From Azohydromonas caseinilytica (GTDB lineage: Bacteria; Pseudomonadota; Gammaproteobacteria; Burkholderiales; Burkholderiaceae_C), in the NCBI RefSeq assembly GCF_012927045.1, contig NZ_JABBFW010000038.1:1-42830 (forward strand): a DNA stretch of 42,830 nucleotides, given 5' to 3'. The position numbers and the translations under genes are program-made. The notes under the pieces were generated by a model. That model saw only the letters and a program-made list of their open reading frames with translations. It was not told where the DNA came from and ran no database searches. Positions within the stretch are counted from its first letter, which is position 1. Each line of letters begins with the position of its first letter. Below are positions 8,513-20,520 of this stretch, in pieces.

Positions 8513-8803
8513 ATTCGCCTCCTTTGCTGCGAATTCTGCAAGACCGCGGACATAGTTCTTTGCTTTTTGGCTTTGAGCCTTGAAGTGGTGACTCCAAAGT
8601 TCCCTATCTGTCGGCTCGACGCCACGCTGCCTTGCCCGACAAGTGGCCGGTCGGCCCGAAATGGTGCGCCTGGCTAAATGGGACTGCCGCCCCCTGCGGG
8701 ATCGGTGCGGGGCAGCGTTCCCGATCTGGAAGCAGCAGTGGCAACTGCTCCCCAGCCGGGCTCAGGGGCCGAGTTGCCGCGCCAACACGCCACTGAACAA
8801 GAT

Positions 8804-8823
8804 GGCTTGGGACGTCCCAAGCC
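8804..8823. promoter_or_regulatory. parS: parS-like 20-bp perfect palindrome
   Basis: GGCTTGGGACGTCCCAAGCC is a perfect palindrome about 290 bases upstream of parA in non-coding DNA. It shares the core TTGGGACGTCCCAA with the copy inside parB. Three copies around parAB and none seen elsewhere in the window make it the best parS candidate. Confidence 0.7.
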
Positions 8824-8871
8824 CGGACCCGCCGAAGCCCGGATGCGAGCACGTGTCAAACCGTCAGGTTT

Positions 8872-8885
8872 TTGGGATCTCCCAA
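8872..8885. promoter_or_regulatory. parS: parS-like palindrome, variant centre
   Basis: TTGGGA-TC-TCCCAA keeps both arms of the parS-like motif but has TC instead of CG at the centre. It lies 49 bases beyond the 20-bp copy. It is likely a weaker ParB site of the same cluster. Confidence 0.5.
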
Positions 8886-9447
8886 GCTCGGGGGTTTTAG
8901 GCTTTCCCCCAGTGCTTCTCCAGCCGGCCTGCTTTAAGGAGAGAAGTGAGACATGAAACTGCTTGGTCCGTCGAGTGGCACGGGCCAAGCCGCGCCGTCC
9001 ACCTGTTCCGAAGGTGCTGCCTCCGAAGCGTAGGCGCGAGAGCAGGTCACTGAGCCTGTGATGCTGCCCAGACCAGCGATGGCCGCGCGGGGTGCGACAT
9101 CAGGAGGCTTCCGAATCTCCGGCTGATTGCCACATGCAAAAACATTGCACCGCGTCTGCTGCGGCATTCAAGGTGCACCACCTGGATGTCAGGGGCGACA
9201 CCGACCGCAATCCAAGCTGGCCCCGCTGGCGCGCCACGTCCGGTTCGCCCAAGCGCAGCGAACACCGAGCCGGATATTGAGAGGCAGTATTTGAGGTAGT
9301 AAAGCGTTGGTGCAAGCGCGACCACCGGTACGGCAGGCGGGCCCGTGCCGCGAGGCGGAGTTTCGAGCTGGATCAGCAGGCCACGTCGGTTCTGGTTCCC
9401 AGCAAGGTCCGATGCCACAGCGCGGCTCGTGCAAAACCGCACTCGAG

Positions 9448-9456
9448 TTATCCACA
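9448..9456 (+). promoter_or_regulatory. DnaA box
   Basis: TTATCCACA is a perfect match to the consensus DnaA box. It sits immediately before the first iterons of the origin. Confidence 0.75.
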
Positions 9457-9462
9457 GACCGC

Positions 9463-9628
9463 CCTCTGACTCCCGTTCATTCGTCCTCTGACTCCCGGTT
9501 CCGGCTCCCGCGGGCTGTGCCCGACCTGCCTTCTGACTCCCGACCCCCACGCCTTCTGGCTCCCGCCGGCCACGCCCGCTGACTCCCGCCCTGTCGCCTT
9601 CTGACTCCCACCTGGGAGTCAGAAGCAC
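9463..9628. repeat. Iteron group 1, mostly minus orientation
   Basis: Copies written as CGCCTTCTGACTCCC or close variants start near 9463, 9486, 9528, 9550, 9573 and 9595. One copy in the opposite orientation lies at 9614-9628 (GGGAGTCAGAAGCAC), forming an inverted pair with the 9595-9609 copy about a 4-base gap. The core that varies least is GACTCCC. The group lies between the two DnaA boxes. Confidence 0.8.
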
Positions 9629-9653
9629 GAAGCGGATCAAGGAGTTGGAGCAG

Positions 9654-9662
9654 TTATCCACA
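9654..9662 (+). promoter_or_regulatory. DnaA box next to unwinding-element candidate
   Basis: This is a second perfect TTATCCACA, on the same strand as the first. It ends four bases before a block of 11-mer repeats, the arrangement seen where DnaA opens an origin. Confidence 0.78.
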
Positions 9663-9665
9663 GGC

Positions 9666-9704
9666 CTGAATCTTCTTGAATCCTTGTGAATCCTTCTTGA
9701 ATCC
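9666..9704. repeat. Tandem 11-mers, candidate DNA unwinding element
   Basis: TTCTTGAATCC (9673-9683), TTGTGAATCC (9684-9693) and TTCTTGAATCC (9694-9704) are directly joined, with a partial TGAATC just before. The block is clearly more AT-rich than its surroundings and lies between a DnaA box and an iteron. Origins of this class carry such repeated AT-rich 11-13-mers where the strands first separate. Confidence 0.6.
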
Positions 9705-9713
9705 CGCCGGGGT

Positions 9714-9983
9714 GGGAGTCAAAAGGCGCGGCAGGTCATTACCGGTCGAATGCGTCAGTACGCCCATGTCAGCCGCTCAGGGGAAGGGGAGCCTTGCAGT
9801 TCCCGGCCCAAGTCGAGCCTTCGGGCTGAAACCCGGTGGGAGTCACAAGGCGTGGCAAAAAGAAAACCTGATCTGACCGGCTACACCGCATTGGGCATGC
9901 AGGACCACGCTTCATCCTCGCTGCAGTCGCAACAGCTCATCCTGGACCGTTCAGACTCCGTGCCATCACGCCTGCTGACTCCC
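9714..9983. repeat. Iteron group 2, three dispersed copies
   Basis: Forward copies lie at 9714-9728 (GGGAGTCAAAAGGCG) and 9838-9852 (GGGAGTCACAAGGCG). A reverse copy lies at 9969-9983 (CGCCTGCTGACTCCC). Spacing is wide (over 100 bases), unlike the dense groups on either side. Confidence 0.75.
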
Positions 9984-10093
9984 GGTCGTGCGCTCACGGC
10001 CAAGCCGTCGCTCAAGTCGCCGTGATGCTGTCAGGACGGCCCGGGAGGCCGATGGCCGTGCAGCACTGTCGGCGCTCATTCGTTGGCCCAAGT

Positions 10094-10474
10094 GGGAGTC
10101 AGCAGGCGTGACTCGCTGGAGGAGGCCAACTACCGCCAGCCGCCAGGGCTTGCCTCCCACGAGGCGTCCAAGCTGGCCTGGGAATCAGAACGCGCGTGGC
10201 GGGAGTCAGAAGGCGTGGCGTACCGACCGCCGCAATCCGCAACATCGGTGCGCGTCGGGAAGCCAGCCCGGCGCGGGCCTTCCTTGGACATGCCATTGAA
10301 CCGGGATCGCTCGGAAGTCAAAGGGCGCAGGCGGGCCGGTGCCGCGATCCCATGGGAATCGGAAGGCGCTCCGCAAGTGGTGCCGGAAGCAATATCGGGA
10401 GTCAGCGGGCGTGGTTTGCGGCCCGTACGGGACGAAACGGGAGTCCGCGGACGTGCATCGGGAGTCAGAAGGCG
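10094..10474 (+). repeat. Iteron group 3, eight forward copies
   Basis: Forward copies start at 10094, 10180, 10201, 10312, 10354, 10397, 10439 and 10460. The copies at 10201 and 10460 are exact GGGAGTCAGAAGGCG; the others differ at one to four positions, mostly in the AGAAG part. Several start-to-start distances are about 21 or 42 bases, i.e. whole helical turns, which suits cooperative initiator binding on one DNA face. Confidence 0.8.
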
Positions 10475-10566
10475 TCGATGTAGGCTTGCGGCGCCTTCAG
10501 CTGCTCACTGACACTCGCCCGGCGGCAGCGCAGCGCCAAGGCTGGGCTCCCGTTTCCCGGGCCCCG

Positions 10567-10656
10567 CGCCTTCTGGCTCCCACTCCAAGCCCTCGCCGCA
10601 GCAGCATGGACCGATGAAATTGGAAGCCGTCCCGACCGCCTCGCCCTTTGACTCCC
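10567..10656 (-). repeat. Iteron group 4, two reverse copies before trfA
   Basis: CGCCTTCTGGCTCCC (10567-10581) and CGCCCTTTGACTCCC (10642-10656) lie just upstream of the trfA start at 10691. Reverse copies here may let the initiator repress its own gene, as known for iteron plasmids. Confidence 0.7.
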
Positions 10657-10690
10657 AGCCGTCATTGCACTGCAGAGATTCCTCGACGAC

Positions 10691-11545
10691 ATGCCACAGG
10701 ACCGAACCCCACCGTCGAATCCGCGCGCTCCGGTGGCCGCTCAGCCGACCCAGTTGCCGCTGTGGCATGACCGTGTCCGAGGCCTGCCCAATCCCATTGC
10801 CCGCTCCTCGCTCTTCACCGTCGGCAACCAGAACGAGCCGCGCAACTTCTACCGAGAGCACCGCACCATCCAGACCCTGGCCGGTTGGGTACTCACCGTG
10901 CGGGGCGAGGAATTGCGCCAGGATGACGAGGACGTGTTCCTGCAGCTGATCCACCTGGCCCGCTGCCAGCCGCTGGGCGAGGCGGTGAGCTTCACGGCCT
11001 ACTCGTTCCTGAAGGAGCTGGGCTGGAAGCGCAGCGTCGAGGGCTACAACCGCCTCAAGGCCAGCTTCGACCGGCTGCAGTTCACCAGCATCCGCCTGAG
11101 CTCCGACACCTCGGGCTCGGACGGCTTCTACCTCTACCAGGGCGCGCTGCTGCGCAAGTTCACCGGCAAGTCGGCCGACTCGGACGAGCCCAAGGCGAAA
11201 TGGACCGTCTGGCTGGAGCCGGAGATCATCAAGCTGTTCGGGCCCAGCACGTATACGCAGCTCTGGTGGGAACAGCGCCTGCGCCTGCGCAGCGCCCTGG
11301 CCAAGTACCTGCACAGCTACTTCTCCACCCACGAGGCGCCTTACCCGCTGAAGGTGGAAACGCTCAAGGGCCTCACCGGCTCACGCGCCACCCGCCTCAC
11401 CGACTTCCGCAAGGCGCTGCGCGTGGCGCTGCAGCAGCTGGTCAACGAGGGCTTCCTGGACAACTGGACCATCGACGGCTCGGACATCGTCCACGTCACC
11501 CGCAGCACCAAGGGCAAGGCCAGCAAGGTGCTGCCCGCCAGCTGA
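10691..11545 (+). CDS. trfA: TrfA-type replication initiator
   Basis: The 284-residue protein matches the TrfA family (RK2-type plasmid replication initiators): a variable Pro-rich start, then SSLFTVGNQNEPRNFYREH, then two winged-helix units with VWLEPEIIKLFGPSTYTQLW and a basic C-terminal winged helix (about 190-275) that reads iterons. It binds origin iterons and loads host DnaA and DnaB. It lies directly beside 20 iterons, two DnaA boxes and parAB, which confirms the role. No strong ribosome binding site precedes the ATG, possibly limiting expression. The gene reads away from the origin. Confidence 0.92.
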   Translation: MPQDRTPPSNPRAPVAAQPTQLPLWHDRVRGLPNPIARSSLFTVGNQNEPRNFYREHRTIQTLAGWVLTVRGEELRQDDEDVFLQLIHLARCQPLGEAVSFTAYSFLKELGWKRSVEGYNRLKASFDRLQFTSIRLSSDTSGSDGFYLYQGALLRKFTGKSADSDEPKAKWTVWLEPEIIKLFGPSTYTQLWWEQRLRLRSALAKYLHSYFSTHEAPYPLKVETLKGLTGSRATRLTDFRKALRVALQQLVNEGFLDNWTIDGSDIVHVTRSTKGKASKVLPAS

Positions 11546-11587
11546 ACACGCCACACCATCGTTGCCATGCAAGGCTCACTGGGTACA

Positions 11588-11603
11588 CTGTGCTTTCATA
11601 CAG
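11588..11603. promoter_or_regulatory. LexA (SOS) box
   Basis: CTGTGCTTTCATACAG fits the LexA operator CTGT-N8-ACAG exactly and ends 18 bases before the ATG of the 34-residue gene. This places that gene under DNA-damage control. It lies 42 bases after the trfA stop, so it could also mark a separate transcription unit rather than a trfA read-through. Confidence 0.62.
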
Positions 11604-11621
11604 TATTCCGCAGGAGTTAAC

Positions 11622-11726
11622 ATGACCACGCCCAGCGGCACCAGCCTCAGTACCTTGCGCCAGCATTACCGTCCCGCCCGGAACCGCGTGCCGGTCTGGC
11701 TGCGTCGCGTCTGGTACTGGTTGTGA
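11622..11726 (+). CDS. 34-residue basic, Trp-rich small protein, SOS-controlled
   Basis: The gene encodes MTTPSGTSLSTLRQHYRPAR followed by a C-terminal VPVWLRRVWYWL segment. A CAGGAG ribosome binding site stands seven bases before the ATG, and a LexA box lies 18 bases upstream, so it is probably expressed on DNA damage. The C-terminal half is amphipathic, with Arg and aromatic residues that could sit on a membrane or bind a protein partner. I do not recognise a family. It could be a checkpoint or toxin-like peptide or part of replicon control; none of this can be decided here. Confidence 0.55.
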   Translation: MTTPSGTSLSTLRQHYRPARNRVPVWLRRVWYWL

Positions 11727-11779
11727 CGTCCCGGCCCGCTGCCTGCTCCGCGCAGCACCGAGCCCCATTGCCTTCAACC

Positions 11780-11989
11780 ATGAATGCACCTCTGCGTGAA
11801 GAAGTCCTGAAGCTGCGCGAGCCCACCCCCCAGGCCAGCCTTCCGCTGGCCGCCGAAGGGGTCCAGCGCTTCGTCTGGGAACACCGCTACGGCTCGATGC
11901 TGATCGAGGTCATCGGCGACGAGGTGCGGGTCGATGGCGAGGTCGTCCACCCGGTGCATTCCACAAAGCCCGGCCCGGCCGGCGCCTGA
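11780..11989 (+). CDS. 69-residue protein of unknown function
   Basis: Starting at MNAPLREEVLKLREPTPQAS, the protein has a compact second half with FVWEHRYGSMLIEVIGDEVRV, which reads as three beta strands ending in a turn. It follows the SOS small gene by 53 bases and ends just before a hairpin at 11991-12010, so the two probably form one transcript. No family is recognised with confidence. An upstream start at 11723 is possible but lies at the preceding stop codon and would give an unstructured extension. Confidence 0.55.
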   Translation: MNAPLREEVLKLREPTPQASLPLAAEGVQRFVWEHRYGSMLIEVIGDEVRVDGEVVHPVHSTKPGPAGA

Positions 11990-11990
11990 C

Positions 11991-12010
11991 GGGGCAGGGT
12001 GCTCTGCCCC
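11991..12010. terminator. Hairpin after the small-gene pair
   Basis: GGGGCAG and CTGCCCC form a perfect 7-bp stem with a 6-base loop right after the 69-residue gene. There is no T tract. It lies between convergent transcripts (small genes from the left, kinase operon from the right) and may end either. Confidence 0.45.
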
Positions 12011-12061
12011 GCCACGGCCGGCACGCCGTGGGCGCCATGCCTCATTCACCCGCAACGGGCA

Positions 12062-13675
12062 TCAGCGTCCTGCCAAGTCCGTACCGCTGCTGAGCAGGCC
12101 CTGCAGCACCTCCGGGTCCACGGGCTTGGTCAAGTGGTGATCGAAGCCGGCTTGCAGCGCGGCGCGCCGGTCCTGCTCGTTGCCCCAACCGGTGAGCGCC
12201 ACCAGCAGCAGGCGTCCGCCATCGGGCAACTGCCGCAGGCGCTGCGCCACCTCGTAACCATTGAGGCCCGGCAGGCCGATATCCAGCAGCACCACCTCGG
12301 GCCGCCAGCGCGTCGCCACCTCCAGCGCCGATTCGCCGTCAGCGGCCGTCGCCACGGCATGGCCTGACAGCTCCAGCAGCAGCGCCAGGGTGTGCGCGGC
12401 GTCCTGGTTGTCGTCCACCACCAGCACGCGGCGGCCCGAGCCGGCACCGGAAGTTGCCGATTCGGCCGCCACATCCGCCGGCTGGTCCTGCAGCAGCGGC
12501 AGCCGCACGGTGAAGACGCTGCCTTGGCCCAGCCCCGGACTGGCCGCGCTGATCGTGCCGCCATGCAGCGTCACGAGGCCACGCACCAGCGCCAGCCCGA
12601 TGCCCAGCCCGCCATGCGCGCGCTCCAGCGCCGGTTCCAGCTGGGAGAACATCTCGAATACGCGCGCCAGGTGCTCGGCCGCGATGCCGATCCCGTTGTC
12701 AGCCACGGCCATCACCACCTCATGGCCTTCGACGCTGCAGCTCAGCGTGATGTGGCCGCCCTGCGGCGTGTACTTCACGGCATTGCCCAGCAGGTTGACC
12801 AGCACCTGCGTCAGGCGCACCGGGTCCGCCTGCAGCCACAAGGGCTGCGGCGGCAGCGTCAGGGCCAGCCGGTGGCCCGCGGCCTGCAGTGCCGGGCGCA
12901 CCGCCTCCACGGCACCCTGCACCAGCGGCGCCAGCTCCAATGGCTGCAGCCGCAACTGCAGCTTGCCCTGCGTGATGCGCGAGACCTCCAGCAGGTCGTC
13001 CACCAGCTGCGTCATGTGGCCGACCTGGCGCTGCAGCACGTCGCGGGCCCAGCGCAGCTGCGGGTCCGGCAGCTCCTTCAGGCGCAGGATCTCCAGCACG
13101 TTGCGCATGGGCGCCAGCGGATTACGCAGCTCATGCGCGAGCGTGGCCAGGAACTCGTCCTTGCGGCGGTCGGCCTCGCTGAGCTGCTCGTTGAGCCGGC
13201 GCAGCGCGTCCCGGCTTTGCTCCAGGGCCTGCTCGGCCTCGCGGCGCTCGGCCAGCGCGGTCTCGGCATGGCGGCGGGCCAGCAGCAGCTCCTGCTCGTA
13301 CTTGTGGCGGTCGTACACCACCACCGCCGAGAGCTCGTCGAACACCGTGCCGCCATGCCGGCGCCGCACGACGTTGACCAGCATCGGGATGCGGCGCTGG
13401 CCATCGCGGTGCGCGAATTCCACCTTCAGCTCCGCGATGGAGCCCTGCATCGACAGCAGCGGCGCCCAATGCGTCTGGTGGAAGATGCGCCCGCCCATGG
13501 TGAGCAGGTCCTGCACCCGGCGCTGCTCCACCAGCTCGGCCTTGCCGTAGCCCAGCCAGCCGCAGAAGGTCTGGTTGACGGCGGCGATGCTGCCGTCGGC
13601 CCGCGCCAGCAGCAGCCCGCAGGGCGCCTGCTCCAACAGCAGCTCCGGCGCGGGCAGGTCGGGCGGCGCGGGCAC
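12062..13675 (-). CDS. PAS hybrid histidine kinase (PAS-HisKA-HATPase-REC), partner of RsbQ-like protein
   Basis: About 537 residues from a GTG at 13675, four bases after the RsbQ-like stop. The N-terminal PAS domain (about 10-125) has the form found in RsbP-type proteins (GGRIFHQTHWAPLL, then SIAELKVEF). A coiled coil (about 130-175) leads to the HisKA phosphoacceptor His181 (LAHELRNPL), then N and G boxes (LLGNAVKYT, VADNGIGI, GGLGIGLALV) and a receiver domain with Asp465 (LLDIGLPGLNG). There are no membrane helices, so it senses in the cytoplasm. In Bacillus, RsbQ signals to the PAS domain of the RsbP phosphatase; here the PAS output is a hybrid kinase. It is the last gene of the six-gene operon. 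Confidence 0.88.
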   Translation of the reverse strand: MPAPPDLPAPELLLEQAPCGLLLARADGSIAAVNQTFCGWLGYGKAELVEQRRVQDLLTMGGRIFHQTHWAPLLSMQGSIAELKVEFAHRDGQRRIPMLVNVVRRRHGGTVFDELSAVVVYDRHKYEQELLLARRHAETALAERREAEQALEQSRDALRRLNEQLSEADRRKDEFLATLAHELRNPLAPMRNVLEILRLKELPDPQLRWARDVLQRQVGHMTQLVDDLLEVSRITQGKLQLRLQPLELAPLVQGAVEAVRPALQAAGHRLALTLPPQPLWLQADPVRLTQVLVNLLGNAVKYTPQGGHITLSCSVEGHEVVMAVADNGIGIAAEHLARVFEMFSQLEPALERAHGGLGIGLALVRGLVTLHGGTISAASPGLGQGSVFTVRLPLLQDQPADVAAESATSGAGSGRRVLVVDDNQDAAHTLALLLELSGHAVATAADGESALEVATRWRPEVVLLDIGLPGLNGYEVAQRLRQLPDGGRLLLVALTGWGNEQDRRAALQAGFDHHLTKPVDPEVLQGLLSSGTDLAGR

Positions 13676-13679
13676 GGCG

Positions 13680-14509
13680 CTACAGCCCCTGCTGGTGCAG
13701 GAAGCTCTCCATGGCATCGATGCTGGGCGAAGGCGCACTCAGATGCGGGCAGTGGCCGACGTTGTCGATGATGCGCAGCACGCAGTTCGGGATGCGGCGT
13801 GCCATGTACTCGCCCACCGGGCGCGGCGCGATCAGGTCGTCGCTGCACTGCAGGATCAGCGTCGGCGTGGCCAGCAAGGGCAGCTCGGCGCGGTGGTCCG
13901 ACAGGAAGGTCACGCGGGCGAAATGCTTGGCGATGTCCGGATCGGTGCGGCAGAAACTGTTGGTCAGCTCCTGGCCCAGCTCGGGCTGGTCCGGCGCGCC
14001 CATGATGGCCGGCGCCATCGTGCTGGACCAGCCCAGGTAGTTGCTCTCCAGCGTGTCGAGCAGGCTCTCGATGTCGGCCCGGCTGAAGCCGCCGACGTAG
14101 TCGGCGTCGTTGATGTAGCAGGGCGAGGGCCCCACCATGACCAGCGCCGCCACCCGCTCCGGGGCCGCGATGCAGGCCAGCATGCCGATCATCGCGCTCA
14201 CCGAGTGGCCCACCAGCACCACCGGCCCTTCGGCATGGCCGTCGACGATTTCCAGCAGGTCCGCCGCGTGGCCCTGCAGCGTGGCGTACTTGTCACGGTC
14301 GTAGGCCTTGAGATCCGAGGCGCCGCTGCCCACCAGGTCGAACAGCAGCGTGCGGTAACGCCGCGAGAAATGCGGCGCCAGCAGGCGCCACATGTGCTGG
14401 TCACAGCCGAAGCCATGGGCGAACACCATGGTGGCCGGGCCTTCCCCGTGCACGTTCAGGTGATGCCGGCGGCGGAGGTCGAGGCTGCGTTCCGAGGCGG
14501 GTGCACTGC

Positions 14510-14513
<4 letters not shown>
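13680..14513 (-). CDS. RsbQ/KAI2-type alpha/beta hydrolase, signal receptor
   Basis: The 277-residue protein is an alpha/beta hydrolase of the RsbQ type, the family related to plant strigolactone and karrikin receptors. The triad is visible: Ser104 (VGHSVSAM), Asp225 (CSDDLIAP) and His254 (NVGHCPHLS); the oxyanion segment is FAHGFGCDQHMW. In B. subtilis RsbQ processes a still unclear hydrophobic small molecule and signals through the PAS domain of RsbP. Here the next gene is a PAS hybrid kinase, so the pair likely does the same through phosphorylation (inference). The ATG overlaps the stop of the upstream kinase as ATGA. Start and length agree with the family. Confidence 0.88.
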
Positions 14514-15726
<1,213 letters not shown>

Positions 15727-15730
<4 letters not shown>

Positions 15731-16320
15731 GGGGGGCAGGCCGCCAGGCGGCGGCGCATCTCGTCGAGGGTCAGCACGGCGTCGGCGCCGGCATGGCCCA
15801 GCGCCGCGGCGGGCATGGTCGGCACGCAAGCCGTGGCCGGGTCCTCCACCCAGGCCTGGCCGCCATGGCGCCGCACCGCCGCCAGCCCGGCGCTGCCGTC
15901 GGTGCTGGCGCCGGTGAGCAGCAGCGCCAGCAGCCGCGCGCCGAAGGCGGCCGCCGCCGACTCGAACAGCGGGTCGATGGCCGGGCGCGAGAACAGCACC
16001 GGGTCGTCCACCGACAGCGACAGCGTGCGGTCCGGCTCCACCAGCAGGTGGTAGTCCGGCGGCGCCAGCGTCACGGTGCCGCCGTGCACCGGCTGTCCGT
16101 CCAGCGCCTCGGCCACCGGCAGCGCGCAAACTGCGCCCAGCAGCTCGGCCAGGCGGGTCTCGCGCCCGGAGGGCAGGTGCAGCACCACCAGCAGCGCCGG
16201 CGTGAAGTCGGCGGGCAGCGCGCCCAGCAGCTCGCGCAGCGCCTGCACGCCGCCGGCCGAGGCGCCGATCGCCACCGCCTCGGCGTCGCGCCGCGGGATG
16301 AAGGGTGTGGGGGTCGTCAT
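15727..16320 (-). CDS. CheB-type protein-glutamate methylesterase, stand-alone catalytic domain
   Basis: This 197-residue protein is only the CheB esterase domain, without the N-terminal receiver. Catalytic residues are present: Ser21 (AIGASAGGVQAL), His48 (VVLHLPSG) and Asp141 (LTGASTDGSAG). CheB removes methyl groups from glutamates of receptors. Coupled by ATGA overlap to CheR before it and to the REC kinase after it, it presumably works on a dedicated target rather than on the motility system. The missing receiver means regulation must come from partners such as the REC proteins of the operon (inference). Confidence 0.88.
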
Positions 16321-17165
16321 AGGCGCTTGCGGTAGATGCGCTGTTCGGCCAGCCAGTTCTCGAAGGCCTCGGCGTGCGCGCCGAAGGCCAGCGTCTCGCG
16401 GTTGCCCAGGCCCAGGAAGCCCCGGTGCACCAGCGCCTCGCGGAACAGGCCCACGGCGCGGTCCTGCAGTGCCCGGTTGAAGTAGATCAGCACATTGCGG
16501 CACGACACCAGGTGCACCTCGGAGAACACGCTGTCGGTGGCCAGGCTGTGGTCGGCGAACACGACTTGGCGGCGCAGCGCGGCATCGAACACCGCGCCCT
16601 GGGACAGGGCGCGGTAGTGGTCCGACAGCGAGCCGCGTCCGCCCGCGGCCAGGTAGTTGCGGCTGAAGTCGGCCATGCGCTGCAGCGGAAAGATGCCGCT
16701 CTCCGCGCTGCGCAGCGCGGCCGGGTCGATGTCCGTGGCGTAGACGATGCTGCGCTCCAGCAAGCCTTCCTCGGCCAGCACGATGCACAGCGACCAGACC
16801 TCCTCGCCGCTGCTGCAGCCCGCCACCCACAGCTTGAGCGACGGATAGGTGCGCAGCAGCGGCACCACCTGCTCGCGCAGCGCGCGCCAGTAGGGCGGGT
16901 CGCGGAACATCTCCGACACGTGCACGGTGAAGAAGCGCAGCGCCTGCTGGAAGGTGTGCGGCTCGCGCAGCAGCCGGTGCTGCAGCTGCGCCAGGCTCGC
17001 GCAGCCGAAGTGCTGCAGCGCCTGGCGCATGCGCCGGCGCACCGAGGCGATGGCGTAGTCGCGGAAGTCGTGCTGGTAGCGCAGGTACACCGCCTCCAGC
17101 AGCAGCCGCACCTCCAGGTCGAAGAGCTCGGTGTCCTCGTCGTCGATGTCGGTCATCGCGGTCAT
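16317..17165 (-). CDS. CheR-type protein-glutamate O-methyltransferase
   Basis: This 282-residue SAM-dependent methyltransferase has the CheR N-terminal helical domain (about 14-75), the conserved FFTVHVSEMFRDPPYW (79-94), and the SAM motif LWVAGCSSGEE (about 112-122). The segment HLVSCRNVLIYFN, typical of CheR, is also present. CheR methylates receptor glutamates. It starts 16 bases after the hybrid kinase gene and ends within the cheB start. No chemoreceptor, CheA or CheW is encoded in the operon, so its substrate is unknown, perhaps the membrane hybrid kinase or a receptor elsewhere. Confidence 0.9.
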   Translation of the reverse strand: MTAMTDIDDEDTELFDLEVRLLLEAVYLRYQHDFRDYAIASVRRRMRQALQHFGCASLAQLQHRLLREPHTFQQALRFFTVHVSEMFRDPPYWRALREQVVPLLRTYPSLKLWVAGCSSGEEVWSLCIVLAEEGLLERSIVYATDIDPAALRSAESGIFPLQRMADFSRNYLAAGGRGSLSDHYRALSQGAVFDAALRRQVVFADHSLATDSVFSEVHLVSCRNVLIYFNRALQDRAVGLFREALVHRGFLGLGNRETLAFGAHAEAFENWLAEQRIYRKRL

Positions 17166-17181
17166 GGGGCGGCCGTCCTGC

Positions 17182-20346
<3,165 letters not shown>

Positions 20347-20520
20347 GGAGAAGCTGTAAGCAAACCCAGATCACAAGCAAATTCCGTGCGCTGATTGCTC
20401 TCTTGCTGCTCCATGCGCAGGGCGCGAGGCACCGGGGCCATGAGCTGGTTGACACAGGCAGTGACCGCCGCAGCCTGGGAATGGGGCTTGCCCCCAGGGG
20501 GGCGCCTTTGGACCGCCGGT

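Larger units (their letters stand above)
9448..10656. other. oriV: Iteron-type origin of replication (oriV)
   Basis: The 2.2 kb between parA and trfA has no credible gene. It contains two perfect DnaA boxes, a repeated AT-richer 11-mer block and about 20 copies of a 15-mer near GGGAGTCAGAAGGCG in both orientations, and trfA starts 34 bases after the last copy. TrfA-type initiators bind iterons and recruit DnaA and helicase, so all known parts of an iteron origin are present. The stretch 8900-9447 upstream of the array shows no gene and no clear repeats. Confidence 0.85.

Noticed and set aside
8643-8900. 85-codon frame in the parA upstream region
   Set aside because: It contains two parS-like palindromes and lies in the partition control region; no ribosome binding site or domain.
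9676-10511. Several overlapping short frames among the iterons
   Set aside because: Their residues are produced by the repeated 15-mers (ESEGV-like and SDS-like motifs recur); no coding signal.
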